In this document: positions 1-10,683 of the stretch, one piece after another
How the letters are laid out: every line of letters starts with the position of its first letter
Position numbering within the stretch: the first letter of the stretch is position 1
Assembly (NCBI RefSeq): GCF_958979055.1
Contig: NC_084887.1
Location: forward strand, 24,673,044 to 24,737,043
From: Alnus glutinosa
Taxonomy: Eukaryota; Streptophyta; Magnoliopsida; Fagales; Betulaceae
DNA length: 64,000 nucleotides
Reading direction: 5' to 3'
The notes under the pieces: generated by a model
The model's database searches: none
What the model was told of the DNA's origin: nothing
What the model saw: only the letters and a program-made list of their open reading frames with translations
Made by a program: the position numbers and the translations under genes

Positions 1-250
1 AAGTGCGATTTTAAACCAAATCGCAAAAAATGAACCGTTTGGAAACTGCGTTTTTAAAAAATTGCGATTTAAAAGCTCGAAAAAGTGCTTATTCAAATTG
101 CAGGCAATTGAGTGCTTTTTTGAAAACGCAGTATTTTAAAAGGTTAATCTGTGATTTTAAAGGCTAAACTGCGATTTTACCAAACGCATAACTGCGTTTT
201 TAAAAATTACTTTTTTAAATCGCACAGTTTAAAATCGCAAATACAAACGG
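1..250. repeat. MITE-like repeat, cut by the window edge
   Basis: The stretch is dense in GCGATTTTAAA / TTTAAAATCGC-type words in both orientations and ends at AAACGGATCCTAAG near 258. Such inverted, low-coding sequence is typical of a small non-autonomous DNA transposon. The left end is outside the window, so neither TIR nor target duplication can be tested. A diverged relative of the same words lies near 37720-37800. Confidence 0.45.
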
Positions 251-1102
251 ATCCTAAGTGATATATTATATTTCGCTATATTTAAAACCTTCCATATTAC
301 TTTGTGAGAATATTCTAAAATACATTCATATATAGGAAAATATTCTACAGTATATTTCAATCGGTAAATAGGTTTGCACTAGCCCACCCACAAAATACAA
401 TAATCCAACTGTTTATTTCGTAGGCTCCATGGATCTACACTACACTATGAGCAAAAGCTCCATTGAAGAAGCATTTTTTTTTTTTTTTTTTGGCTCAGAT
501 CCATTTATCAACCAATATCTCAGCAAGAGAGAAGCATTTAATGTGGAGCTTAATGACATCACAAAATCCAAACATTATTTGGGCATGTTTGGATAATACT
601 TGTTTATTATTTTTCAAAAATATGTTTGGGTTTTTTTTTAAATTAAAATTCTATTAAAGTTTTATTAAATTTTTTAAATTTTATTTTAGGTTCTTTAAAT
701 CACCCAAACATAATTTTAAAAAATAATTTTTTTAAAATTATACTTGGGTGATTTAAAGAACAAAAAATAATTTTTTTTTTTTTTTCAGCATTCACAATTT
801 TAAATATAATAACATATAATAAAATATAATACAAAAAAATCAGACACCCAATCGAGCCTGAAATATCACAATCAATTTGAAGGTGAAGAAGAGTACTCTT
901 AAAAGACCATTCCAAGTGGAGGCTCCATAATAGCCCAACTGATGATGGATTAACAAATAAATAACTAAAGATTATAAATTAATTTCCCAACTTATCCTGC
1001 CTTCCAAAACTGACATGATAATTAAAGGAACTTCCTTCAATCGAAAAAAAAAAAACCAAATAATACAAGCTAAGGAGTCATACATAAAACTGAAAATATA
1101 TA
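251..1102. other. Gene-free AT-rich spacer with a hairpin
   Basis: No coding region is supported. It contains poly-T runs (about 474-491 and 771-786) and a near-perfect hairpin at 690-762, whose arms are TTCTTTAAATCACCCAA and TTGGGTGATTTAAAGAA. The hairpin looks like the core of a small fold-back MITE. Short frames here are by-products of low complexity. Confidence 0.5.
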
Positions 1103-1284
1103 GAGAAATAATTCCTACACTAATTTCTCACAACAGCCCTACAACAAGTTAACGTGGCTGGTAATATTTTATTATTTGTTTTGCTTTGTTTTGTTTTCTT
1201 TTTGTAAAAAAGTAATAAAATATTACCAGCCACGTCAGCTTGTTGTGGGGCTGTTATGAAAAATAAGTGTAGGGATCATTTCTC
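1103..1284. mobile_element. 182-bp Mutator-type MITE with perfect 9-bp TSD
   Basis: Two inverted arms of about 70 bp, beginning GAGAAATAATTCCTACAC and ending in its near complement, surround a short T-rich loop. The flanks are identical 9-mers, AAATATATA at 1094-1102 and at 1285-1293. A 9-bp duplication is the hallmark of the Mutator superfamily. No coding capacity, so it would need a transposase in trans. Confidence 0.8.
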
Positions 1285-1493
1285 AAATATATATATTCCT
1301 TAAACTGAACTTAGGGAAGAGGTACGTAAGTTGGTGAGTCGGTGACATACATATCAGCCAAAAGATGTGACTTGTAGACTAGGAAACTTTATTAAAAGAC
1401 ACCCTAAATATATATATATGATTGTAAATTCATTAGTCATAAGTACATGTGACTATTTCATCTCAGATTTTTTTTTTTTTTATTATTATTTTT

Positions 1494-2151
1494 AGATTAA
1501 ATACAGTTTTTACCCTTGAATTTTGAAAATTTTATTTTTTAGTACCTGAGTTTTAATTCGTATCATATAGATGGTAATTTTATTTTGGGAAAAAGACCAG
1601 ATTAGTACCTCAGTCAAGTTTTCTGTTCAAAAACTAATGGCCCAAGGGTTGACACGTGTTTTAATATAAAAAATAAAAAATAAAAATCTTTAAAAACTTT
1701 AAAAACAAATGATAAAAAAAGAAAAAGAAAAAGAAAAAGAAAAAGAAAAAAAGAAAAGAAAAGGGGTGGCCTATTTTGGCCAAGGGGGTGGCTGACCGGT
1801 TTGAGGTGGCCGAAAAAAAAAAAATCCAAAAAAAAAAAATTCAAGGGTTTTGGCCCTTGGGGGTGGCCAAACCACCACCAAGGGCCACGGGGTGGTTCGG
1901 CTTTTCAATTTTTTTTTTTTAATTTTTTAATTAATTTTTAAAATTTTTTATTTTTTAGTTTTTATATTAAGACACGTGTCAACCCTCAGGGGTTGACACA
2001 TGGCGGACAGTTAATTTTTGGACGGAAAACTTGACTGAGGTACTAATTTGGTCGTTTCCTAGAACAGAAGTACTATTTGTAATGCGAATTAAAATTAAAG
2101 TACTAAAAAATAAAATTTTTAAAACTCAAAGGCCAGAAGTGAATTTAACCC
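1494..2151. mobile_element. Non-autonomous Mutator-like element (TTAAATAC family)
   Basis: Inverted arms start near GATTAAATAC and end GAATTTAACCC. Inside them, matching inverted blocks (TACCTCAGTCAAGTTTTC against its complement; GACACGTGT near both centres) flank a body rich in GGGGTGGC/GCCACCCC. The same family recurs at 52908-53883 with a perfect 9-bp duplication and as a remnant at 36815-37290. Here the flanks are T-rich, so the target duplication cannot be fixed. No gene. Confidence 0.65.
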
Positions 2152-2152
2152 T

Positions 2153-2640
2153 ATTTTTTTTTTTTTTTTTTTTATGAATAAAAGCTTTCATGTATAGCAA
2201 ACACTACATACTCTAGTGAACACTGGAACACAAACCAACATCCAGGTTACACAAACAAACACTTGCTACAGCAAACCAACACAACTGAACCCAACCAAAC
2301 AACACAAAAACCAACGGCTAAAAACAGAGCAGCAACTACACAATTAGTTAAACAACTAAACATTCCACCGAGTGGCAAGCTCCACGTTCTTCCACTTGTA
2401 TTTGCCCTTGGCCAACAATCTAACACGAACTTCCCATTTAATCTGCACCAACATAGCTTTCTCAGACCTTGGAATATTATGATGCAGCAAATCATTCCTC
2501 TGCCACCAAATGTGGTAAACCGAGGCACCCAAGCTCAATCTTCCCAAGGTAGCCCTCAAGCCTTTTCCTTGCAGCACATTAGCACTATAAGTCTATAACT
2601 GAGCAGATCTTCCCAATCCAAGGGCAAGATTTATTTATTT
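2153..2640 (-). pseudogene. 5'-truncated LINE, 3' end (RT C-terminal / zf-RVT tail)
   Basis: On the minus strand, frame 2356-2577 reads a peptide with SVYHIWWQRNDLLHH, the conserved tail after the zinc-binding region of plant LINE reverse transcriptases. On this strand it runs toward a poly-A (poly-T at about 2154-2173), as expected for a LINE 3' end. Only the last part is present, so it is a dead 5'-truncated insertion. It abuts the right end of the Mutator-like element at 1494-2151. Overlapping frames on either strand are shadows. Confidence 0.6.
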
Positions 2641-3274
2641 ATTAATAAGATCGATACATGTTGAAGAATATATTATTTTCTGTCTATATCTTTTACATCT
2701 GTTTATACGTACTATAAACATTATTTCTTGTAATGATTATCTTTACTTAATGCCTATGCTTTGCTGTGACTTGGTTGGATTGGTTACATTATTAGACGAA
2801 TCCGAAAAGATAAACATTATAGGACCGAAATGACGTCCTATACATGACTATAAATATTTAGTTATATGTGTGATCGACCTGGTTCATGTAAGATTTGAAG
2901 TCACGTTTGGTAAGACAAGAATAGGTTCAAGAATTGAATAATCACTCCTGCCATTTGGTTTGTTTATTATTCCTCGGAACAACTATTGCATTGGAATGAC
3001 TATTTTTCTTTTGAGGAATAGTCATTCCTTTAAAAAATGAGTAGAATGGAAATAAAATAGTTATAATTTTTTTTTTTTCCAAAAAGACCATTTTTTTTTT
3101 TGGGTACGTTGGGCAAACCAAAAAAGATAAAAGAAAAAAAGAAAGACTTTTTTGGAAAATAATTTTTGGAGCTAGAGTATTTTAAGAGATTTGGGCAAAA
3201 TACGATTCAATTCTAGTTATAAAATTTGGTCATTCATCTTTTGTCACCAAACGAAAAAAATAGGAATGATCATT
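2641..3274. other. Gene-free spacer with MITE-like sequence
   Basis: No coding region is seen. From about 2900 the sequence carries words such as GGAATAGTCATTCC and, near 3240-3274, CACCAAACGAAAAAAATAGG followed by AATGATCATT. These look like arms of a small fold-back element. The second piece is also the flank copied into each unit of the tandem repeat that follows. Confidence 0.4.
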
Positions 3275-4119
3275 CACTACAAGAAAAACGCGCCTAGGAG
3301 GCATTTTTTATATGCTTGGAATCATGTGTTAAACACCAAGAAAGCCTATTGACGTTTGATTCCTAGAATTTTATTAAAGGGTCATTTATTGTAAAATAGG
3401 GGTGAAACGACAATTAACAAAGCCTGACGGTTAAGTAGGATTATACACTTTGCACTCTGATACTAGGAAAGGGGAGAAAAGACTAGAATACCCATTGATT
3501 AAGAGGGGGTAATACGCTTAACAAAATATCATCTTTTGTCACCAAACGAAAAAAATAGGAATGATCATTCACTACAAGAAAAACGCGTCTAGGAGGCATT
3601 TTTTTATATGCTTGGAATCATGTGTTAAACACCAAGAAAGCCTATTGACATTTGATTCCTAGAATTTTATTAAAGGGTCATTTATTGTAAAATAGGGGTG
3701 AAACGACAATTAACAAAGCCTGACGGTTAAGTAGGATTATACACTTTGCACTCTGATACTAGGAAAGGGGAGAAAAGACTAGAATACCCATTGATTAAGA
3801 GGGGGTAATACGCTTAACAAAATATCATCTTTTGTCACCAAACGAAAAAAAATAGGAATGATCATTCACTACAAGAAAAAAGCGTCTAGGAGGCATTTTT
3901 TATATGCTTGGAATCATGTGTTAAACACCAAGAAAGCCTATTGACGTTTGATTCCTAGAATTTTATTAAAGGTTCGTTTATTGTAAAATAGGGGTGAAAC
4001 GACAATTAATAAAGCCTGACGGTTAAGTGAGATTATACACTTTGTACTCTGATACTAGGTAAGGGGAGAAAAGACTAGAATACCCGTTGATTAAGCGGGG
4101 GTGATACGCTTAACAAAGT
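3275..4119 (+). repeat. Threefold tandem repeat, about 296-bp unit, each starting CACTACAAG
   Basis: Three near-identical direct copies start at 3275, 3570 and 3867. Each starts CACTACAAGAAAAACGCG (third copy slightly changed) and runs through a shared stretch containing GAAACGACAATTAA and GGTAATACGCTTAAC. Copies 1 and 2 end with the flank CATCTTTTGTCACCAAACG that also precedes copy 1, so flank and element were amplified together. The start matches CACTA-transposon termini (compare 48731), but no matching inverted right end is seen. No open frame of note. Confidence 0.8.
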
Positions 4120-5588
4120 AAATAAAGAGATATATATGTTTATTTTATATATATATGCATGCGTGTGAGTATTATGATATGTATTATGTTATGATTTAAC
4201 TGTAATTTTACATTACTACATGTTATGATCAACTGCCTTTACTCGCATTATACTCTTGAGTAAGAAGTTACGAAACATTAAGAAAATAAAATGCAAAGGA
4301 AAATTAAAGTTTTGGTTTTATTATTGTGAAAAAAAATATGATACTACATGACTTGAAACATGCCTAGATCGATATATTGATTTTGCATGCTTAAAACTCA
4401 TGATTAGAAGACCTTATGACTGATTTATAGGCCTCTTTAATTTCTGTCCAGAACCTAGAATCATCTATCAAATCAGTTTTTGAAAATTCAAATCATCACA
4501 TGCACAACAACTATGCAATCTTGGAATCGAAAAAATGAAGTTGAATCTAGAAAAATCATGTCTAAGGCTTGGTCAATCCTATGGGGGACTTCAAAATGAT
4601 TTTTCATCATAAAAAAACAACCAATTTCGAAAATATATTTGATGATTAGAAATAAAAAAAGTTCCAACTTTTACAAAACTATCTCAAATAAACATGTTTG
4701 GGTACCCTAGCTAACATATAATCCCTTTGATGTTTTAAAATCTGATCAAACCAGAAACTAAATCGTGATTTAATGATGTTAACATGCAATACAAACAACA
4801 TTAATTAAATCATTGGTTCTTGAAATATATGACACGCTCTCAAGTGAATTAATGCAAACATAACTTAACATGATTTCATGAAAACTACAATTTTTACGAA
4901 ACTTTTTATTACTTCAAGCTTATGGATGCAAAAAATTACAAATAAAAATTGAAGATTGATGGAAAAACTTGTACTTGAGGTGCTAAAATGGCCGAATAGG
5001 ATAAAAGGATTGAAGAAAACAATATTTTCTTCGGCTCTAAGGGCGTGCGGCTAGGGCTTAGGGACTAGGGAGATAGGGGTTTGTGTTCTCTAGAAATTTT
5101 AGAGAAAAAGTGAGAGAATAATCAAGGGGCTGCTAAGTGTGCATGGCCACTAAAGAATTTTAAATAGGTTTAGGGTTTTCCAATTGTCTCATGGATTGAG
5201 GGGTTTTTGTTGTTGTTACTGTGTTAGAGTTTTAGGAGATCGACCAAAATAAGTTAGGGTTTTAATTTAATGAAAAATTGCACAATTTTGACAAAACTTC
5301 CCCTGCATGGTCGACTACTATATATAGGGGCCTTTTAAAATCTGATTTTTCAACTTTTATTTAAAATCGAAACCATGCTAAAATGATGCTAAAACAAATG
5401 ATATGTTTGATGAAAACTATGCACTTTCGAGCTTAAATAATGCATAAGTGTCATGCAGCAAATTATGCTCATGCAATTTTTTGGTTGAAAAGTTTTATTA
5501 CTCATGTTGACTTATTATCATCCATATGACTAGGCTAGGCTAATCTAAGGTCGATATATTAATACATCAGGTTTCCTGTTTACTTTTG
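4120..5588. other. Gene-free stretch, probably degraded retrotransposon
   Basis: No coding region, RNA gene or clear terminal repeat is seen over about 1.4 kb. It directly precedes the copia pol fragment and may be part of a decayed element or LTR, but that is inference. Confidence 0.35.
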
Positions 5589-5831
5589 TAGATCTAGGGT
5601 GGGCAATTAAAATTATAGAAGTGTGTTTCCTTATCTACAACTCAGGCTGAGTACATTATAGCGACCAAAGCAAGGAAAGAAATGCTTTGGATGAAACAAT
5701 TTCTTCAAGATTTGGGTTTGAAGCAAGAAGAGTATGTAGATTATTGCGATGATCAGAGTGCACTGGACTTGAGCAAAAATGTTAATTAGTCACGCACGAA
5801 GCACAATATTGATGTGAAATACCACTGGCTA
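5589..5831 (+). pseudogene. Ty1/copia pol fragment: RNase H domain, first part
   Basis: Translation gives the copia RNase H signature: STTQAEYI (the TxAEY acidic motif), then KEMLWMKQFLQDLG, DDQSALDLSKN and TKHNIDVKYHW. A frameshift lies before the STTQ motif, and an in-frame TAG follows LSKNVN. The frame stops at the CACTGGCTA junction where a Cassandra TRIM begins and resumes at 9533. No integrase or reverse transcriptase is present upstream. Confidence 0.85.
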
Positions 5832-6157
5832 TGTGCGACGTTTTGTATCGTCTAGGTATGAAAATGAGTATGTGCTTATATGTATATTCGCATCTTTCTT
5901 GACACAATGCATTTTAAAGTCGTGATTGCCATGAACCTATTAAAACTCCACAATTAAGCGTGCTTTTGCAAGAGTAGTATTGATTGATGTGAAATACCAC
6001 TAGCTATGTGCGACGTTTCGTATCGTCTAGGTATGAAAATGAGTATGTGCTTATATGTATATTTGCATCTTTCTTGACACAATGCATTTTAAAGTCGTGA
6101 TTGCCATGAACCTATTAAAACTCCGCAATTAAGCGTGCTTTTGTGAGAGTAGTACTG
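5808..6157 (+). repeat. 175-bp tandem duplication at the copia/Cassandra junction
   Basis: The segment beginning ATTGATGTGAAAT occurs at 5808 and again at 5983. Each copy includes the end of the copia fragment and the first part of the Cassandra LTR (TGTGCGACG at 5832 and 6007). The duplication therefore happened after the TRIM inserted. Confidence 0.85.
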
Positions 6158-9100
6158 TGATGGGTAATTTCTTGAGAAATCTAGTTCAGGGAAGTCAAAA
6201 GATGACAATATTGTGTCATTGGGGGTGAGTCGTTACAAATGGTATTAGAGTCATTGTTCAGCCTGAGATGGGGGAGCGTGCGCAAGCCCATGAGGGTTGC
6301 TAGCGGGCACTTATTGGAACGCTAAGAATTGGGTGATTCCATATTGATGGTCACCAGCGGGGACGCTGGGTCCCAAGAGAGGGTGATTGTGACATCTCGT
6401 ATCGCCTGTATATGGGAATGAGTATGTGCTTTATATTTATATTCACACCATTCTTGGCACAACGTGTTTTAAAGTCGTAATGGTCATGAACTTATTAGAA
6501 TTTCACAATTAAGCGTGCTTCTACGAAAGTAGTAACGGAATGGGTGACCTCTTAGAAAGTCTTATTGTCACGCCCCCGTTTTGGGATATAAGGGGAACGC
6601 GAACTTGAGCCTAAAAAAAAACATTTACAAAAAACATACCTCTAATAGTTATAGATTTTATCCATCTATTGCTCTTAGTCAGGTCTATGCCATTACCAGA
6701 AGGTGACTCTGACTATTACATCCTGAAAAAGGTTGAAGGGGTAAGGGGTGAGTTTGATAACTCAGTAAGTAACACAACATAGTACAAGGTAGTAAAAAAA
6801 AGTTTAGTTTAGAAACTTAGAATTTTCAGAGTTCACATATAGAAACATCATCATCAATAATAAATCTGCATATGCAATCATCATTTATAGTGTGTAAGTT
6901 TTGTCTACCACTGGCCCACTTCCGCATTTTTACCATGAGCGGTGCACGTTGGGCTCGTCCAAAGGACCGATCCCGAAGGATCCATGGCTCATCCTGTCGT
7001 CACAGGGGAGAGCTGCCGGGTTAGGAAGCTCCCTAGGTGAGAACCCCCCGGCCGATAGCTCCACACTTTTAGTGTGGTTGCCCCGCTACCCATCATCATC
7101 ATCATCATAAGATCCGGATCACAGCATTATGGTACCGTGGGACAAAACTTTGTGTGATGCACATAAAACAAATATTCAACATAATTTCATCATCTTGTTC
7201 ATATAGTGCACATGTAACACATATATTTTGAGAGTCATCATCATCCTCATTCTCATGGTGCACATATATCATTTTTGAAAATCATAATTACATCATCCTC
7301 TTCATTCATATGGTGCACATGTAACATATAATTATCAGCTTCATTCATTCATGTGATTCACAGGTAACATATTCATTATTTCATTCTTGAGAGCTATCAT
7401 ATAATCATATGGAGGTTTAATTATATTTCATAAAAGAATCATTATAACTGAAGAAAATAACAAGTAATATTACAGTGAGAGAGTCCTTTGAAAATTCCCG
7501 ACGTTTTACTCTTGAAAAGATTTTATTTAAAAGTTTCACCGGGTTTTAAAGTTGTGTCCCCTTACCTGATATCCTCTGAGCAATATTTTAGCTACCTTCT
7601 ACCTAAATAAATTGCAAGAAGAAATTTAGAGAAATATTTTGAGATTTGAAACCTAAAACTTAAACTAAAGTATCATCTCCTTATTATTTCTTTTCTTTTG
7701 TCAATTAATTAAACACATATATATTATTTTATAACAGATAAACATAATAGCTAACCAAATATAAATAATGAGTTTCATGTATCAAAACAAATTAATAGAA
7801 TAATAACTTTATTTTATTCTTATAAAATTCTGACAGAATAACGGCATTAGTATCAATAACATCTAAAATACTTTAAAATATTAGGGCGATGTAATAGCGC
7901 TTTGGTAAAAATATTTATTTTTACTCGGACATCACAACAGCGTGATTTATTATTTAAATACGCCACTTAAAATTCTCTTTTTAAAAACAACATAAAACAC
8001 AAAAACATTGGAGTACTTTTAGACTCATAAAACATAAGTATTTAAAATACTAATAACTTTAAAATCCTGAAATAGATAAACAAAGCCAAATGATAAACTT
8101 ACCAAAATTAAAGTAGTATATTTTGTAAAAGGTAAAAAAGGCTTTTTGTTGTTCTTTTCCTTTTATTCATTTTCTTTTATTCTTTAACACTTTCTTTTTC
8201 TTTTGTGGGACCAAGAGGGAGAGTTAGTTTGAGAAATTCTCTTTTGTGTTGACCGAGAGAGTCATTCCCTTCTCCATGTTTCCTTTTTGTTTTATTTTTC
8301 CTTTTCTTTCTATTTCTAGATGATTCTTTCTTGTCTTTTTATTCTTTTCTTTCTAACCCGCCGAATGCACAAGCAAGAAAAGGGGCTGATTCTTGTTTTT
8401 AGAAGAGTAACTAAACAAAAGAAAAAGAGGGACTTACGAGAGATATATATATATATGTTCTGTCTTTAAGCTTCCTGGCCGAGTGGGTGTTTGTTTGATT
8501 TTTTTTTTTCTTTTTCTTTGCTGCTTGAAACAGAAATAGAAACGGAGAAAGAGAGATGAGAAACTTCCTCTCTTCCTTTGCTTTGCTGAAACTGAAACAG
8601 TTAGAGAAAGAGAGAATTTCTGCAGCAACCAAAAGAGAGAAAAAGAGGAAGGAGCTACTGTATTGGGAGAGAAAACAGTGGGTTTTACTTGCTGTTTTTG
8701 TGCAGTAAAGAAGATAAGTGCTGCTGGTTCATTGCTGCAAAAACAGAGGAAGCCGAGAGAATTAAGAAGGAGAAGTTGGCGTGAAAAGAGGAGGGTGCTG
8801 CCTCCTTTTATACTGATTTGGACGATTGTGATAGCTTGGTCTTGATCTGATCCAACGGCTGGGAGAGGTTCTTGGGCAGCAAGAAAATGAGCTGTGGGGG
8901 TGAGCTGGCATGTCGTGCGTGAAAGAGGGTCTACACTTGGCCTTGGTTCAATGGCTGTGAATCCAGGCGTGGGCAGCAAGAAGAATCAAAAGGGTGGAAT
9001 TTATACTTGGGCAGCAAGCTTGAAAAAAAATCAACAAAGGGAAGAAAGAAGAAGCCATGTGTGATGTGGTGTTTACTTGAATCATTTGGACTGGGTTGAC

Positions 9101-9532
9101 GGGCTGAGATGGGTTGACGGGCTGATGTAGACATGAACTGGGCTGAACTTCACGTGTGGACTGGGCTGGGCTCTTAAAGAATAGAAATTGGCCCAAAAAA
9201 ATATTATTTATCAATTTTCGTCCAAAACTGATGTAGTATTTTTCGTGGTTGTTTTCGTATCCTTAACGAAGTCCAAAAATTATGAAATTCGGAGGGTAGC
9301 TAAAGGACTTCGAGACAAGCGTTCTGGCTTTTGAATTGTCCAAAACGAAGTTCGTTTGACCATATTTTCATTATTCTAAAGTTTAAGGTCCATTTAAACT
9401 TTTATTAAATTAAAACAATAAAGGTTCTTTAGTAAATGAATATTTATATCCATATTTAAAATACGGGGTATTACACTTATTCAATGGAGCAAAAAACAAA
9501 CAATATTATATTATTAGGAGTGGATCGTTACA
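6007..9532 (+). mobile_element. Cassandra-type TRIM retrotransposon with 5S-rRNA-like LTRs
   Basis: 5' LTR 6007-6237 (231 bp), PBS TGGTATTAGAGTC at 6240-6252 (initiator-Met tRNA type), a short non-coding interior, a purine tract CCAAGAGAGGG, then the 3' LTR from 6388. The 3' LTR is interrupted after 6565 by a 2.9-kb solo LTR and resumes at 9481-9532; joined, it is about 230 bp. Both LTRs carry 5S-rRNA-like words (CACAATTAAGCGTGCTT, AGAGTAGTAC-like, ATGGGTGACCTC-like), the known mark of Cassandra elements. The 5S homology is LTR content, not a 5S gene. It sits inside a copia RNase H reading frame; only CTA(T) is shared at the two flanks, so no firm target duplication is claimed. Confidence 0.8.
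6566..9475 (-). mobile_element. 2.9-kb solo LTR (Ty3/gypsy-like), minus orientation
   Basis: Starts TGTCACGCCCCCG and ends CGGGGTATTACA, with an exact 5-bp duplication CTTAT at 6561-6565 and 9476-9480. There is a single copy of the terminal sequence and no PBS or polypurine tract inside, so it reads as a solo LTR. Its reverse complement aligns at its start and end with the plus strand of 23293-26239: shared order of GGTCAAACGAAC-, GAAGTCCT- and TTTCAT-type words just inside the TGTA-CCCC end. Open frames within it (for example around 8434-8979) are chance frames in CT/GA-rich LTR DNA. Confidence 0.85.
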
Positions 9533-9681
9533 CTATCACATGTAGTAATGGAACATTTTATGCATGTTGTTGAAAAAGATTCACATTAGGACTGAAAAGA
9601 ATATAACTGACATGATGACAAAGGTTATTACCAAGGAGAAGATTTTGCTTCGTGCCGGACTGTTCGATATGAATTGTAATT
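9533..9681 (+). pseudogene. Ty1/copia pol fragment: C-terminal tail, second part
   Basis: After the Cassandra element the copia frame continues to its natural end: a peptide with KNITDMMTKVITKEKI and RAGLFDMNCN followed by a stop, matching the conserved xDMLTKxxxxxKF tail of copia polyproteins. Read with 5589-5831, it shows the host gene into which Cassandra inserted. Confidence 0.8.
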
Positions 9682-9730
9682 GATAAGTTAGGTTACAATC
9701 TCCTTCGTCAGTGGCTGGAGGGAGAGATAT

Positions 9731-10135
9731 TGATATGTGGGTGCAGCCCGCACTTGACAAAAAGAAAAAGAAAAAAACAACCCTACAGTGTGGGACTTGT
9801 TCAAACAACCCTAAGTGTGGGACATGGTGAACAAACCAATAGAGCGAAGCATCATACGAAAATCACAAAATGAAGGAAAAAAAAAAAAAAAAAAGAGCAA
9901 AGAGGGCCGGCAACACCGAGAGAGGAAAAAAAAGAGAGGAGTGAGAGAGAGAGAGAGAGTTAACTTTAGTGTTGTAATCTTTATTTTATTATTGTGGATT
10001 GATTATGTTTGTCTTATAGTCTTTCTCTCTACACCGAAGGGTTTTCCACGTAAATTTGGCTTGTTCCTGGGTGTTGCTCACTTAGTGCTTGATTAATTGT
10101 TTGTGAGAGTTTTCTCTTGCTGGGGTTTCTAATCA
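9731..10135 (+). mobile_element. Probable copia 3' LTR
   Basis: Directly after the pol stop lies a purine-rich tract (GGCTGGAGGGAGAGA), then TGATATGTGGG at 9731. The sequence ends in CTAATCA near 10135, giving a TG...CA unit of about 405 bp with U3/R-like features. It is followed by ATTGGCATAGAGAC, which resembles a PBS; a PBS should follow a 5' LTR, so this LTR may have been shared by two elements or recombined. It contains GA-rich low complexity at 9940-9959. Confidence 0.5.
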
Positions 10136-10683
10136 AATTGGCATAGAGACGGTAATTTTGCCCTACACTTCACGGTAATTGTGTTGTACTCTCTCTCCAT
10201 AAAATAAAACTAAAATTTTAAAGCTGTACGTACCCGCCTTCTAAAAATAAAAAATGAGTAATCATTCGGACTACACCCTATTTTATTAGACTGATTTATA
10301 ATAATTAGCTAGTTTCTAGCTAATCATGTCCAAGCCCTTGATTTTTTTGTTTTTTTTAACAAGGGCCTATCAACCCATGCACGTTGGTTGTCATTTTTGT
10401 AATCTCTAAAGCAGTTCCTTCTAAACATGACATTACAAACACCTTCGATTTGATAAAAAAGGACAACATGCAACATTTAAATTTCCTGCAGACGAATTCC
10501 AAAGAATTTAAATCTTTATTCTCATTCGATTTTTTATTTTTTATTATTATTATTATTTTTAATATGAAATTCATACACAGAAAACAGCAGTTAAAAATAA
10601 AAAAACACGTAGCCAAGATCAGGAGATCATAGTGCGCGGAATAACGGAAAAGTAGTAGCTAGGGTGACTAGGGTTGAATTTAG

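Noticed and set aside
5920-6180. 5S rRNA gene
   Set aside because: The 5S-like words are only part of the gene, diverged, and sit in LTRs with PBS and polypurine tract; this is Cassandra LTR sequence. The same holds for 56594-56816.
8434-8979. 181-codon minus-strand frame
   Set aside because: Lies inside a solo LTR with exact ends and target duplication; composition is Leu/Ser/Phe from CT-rich DNA and shows no domain.
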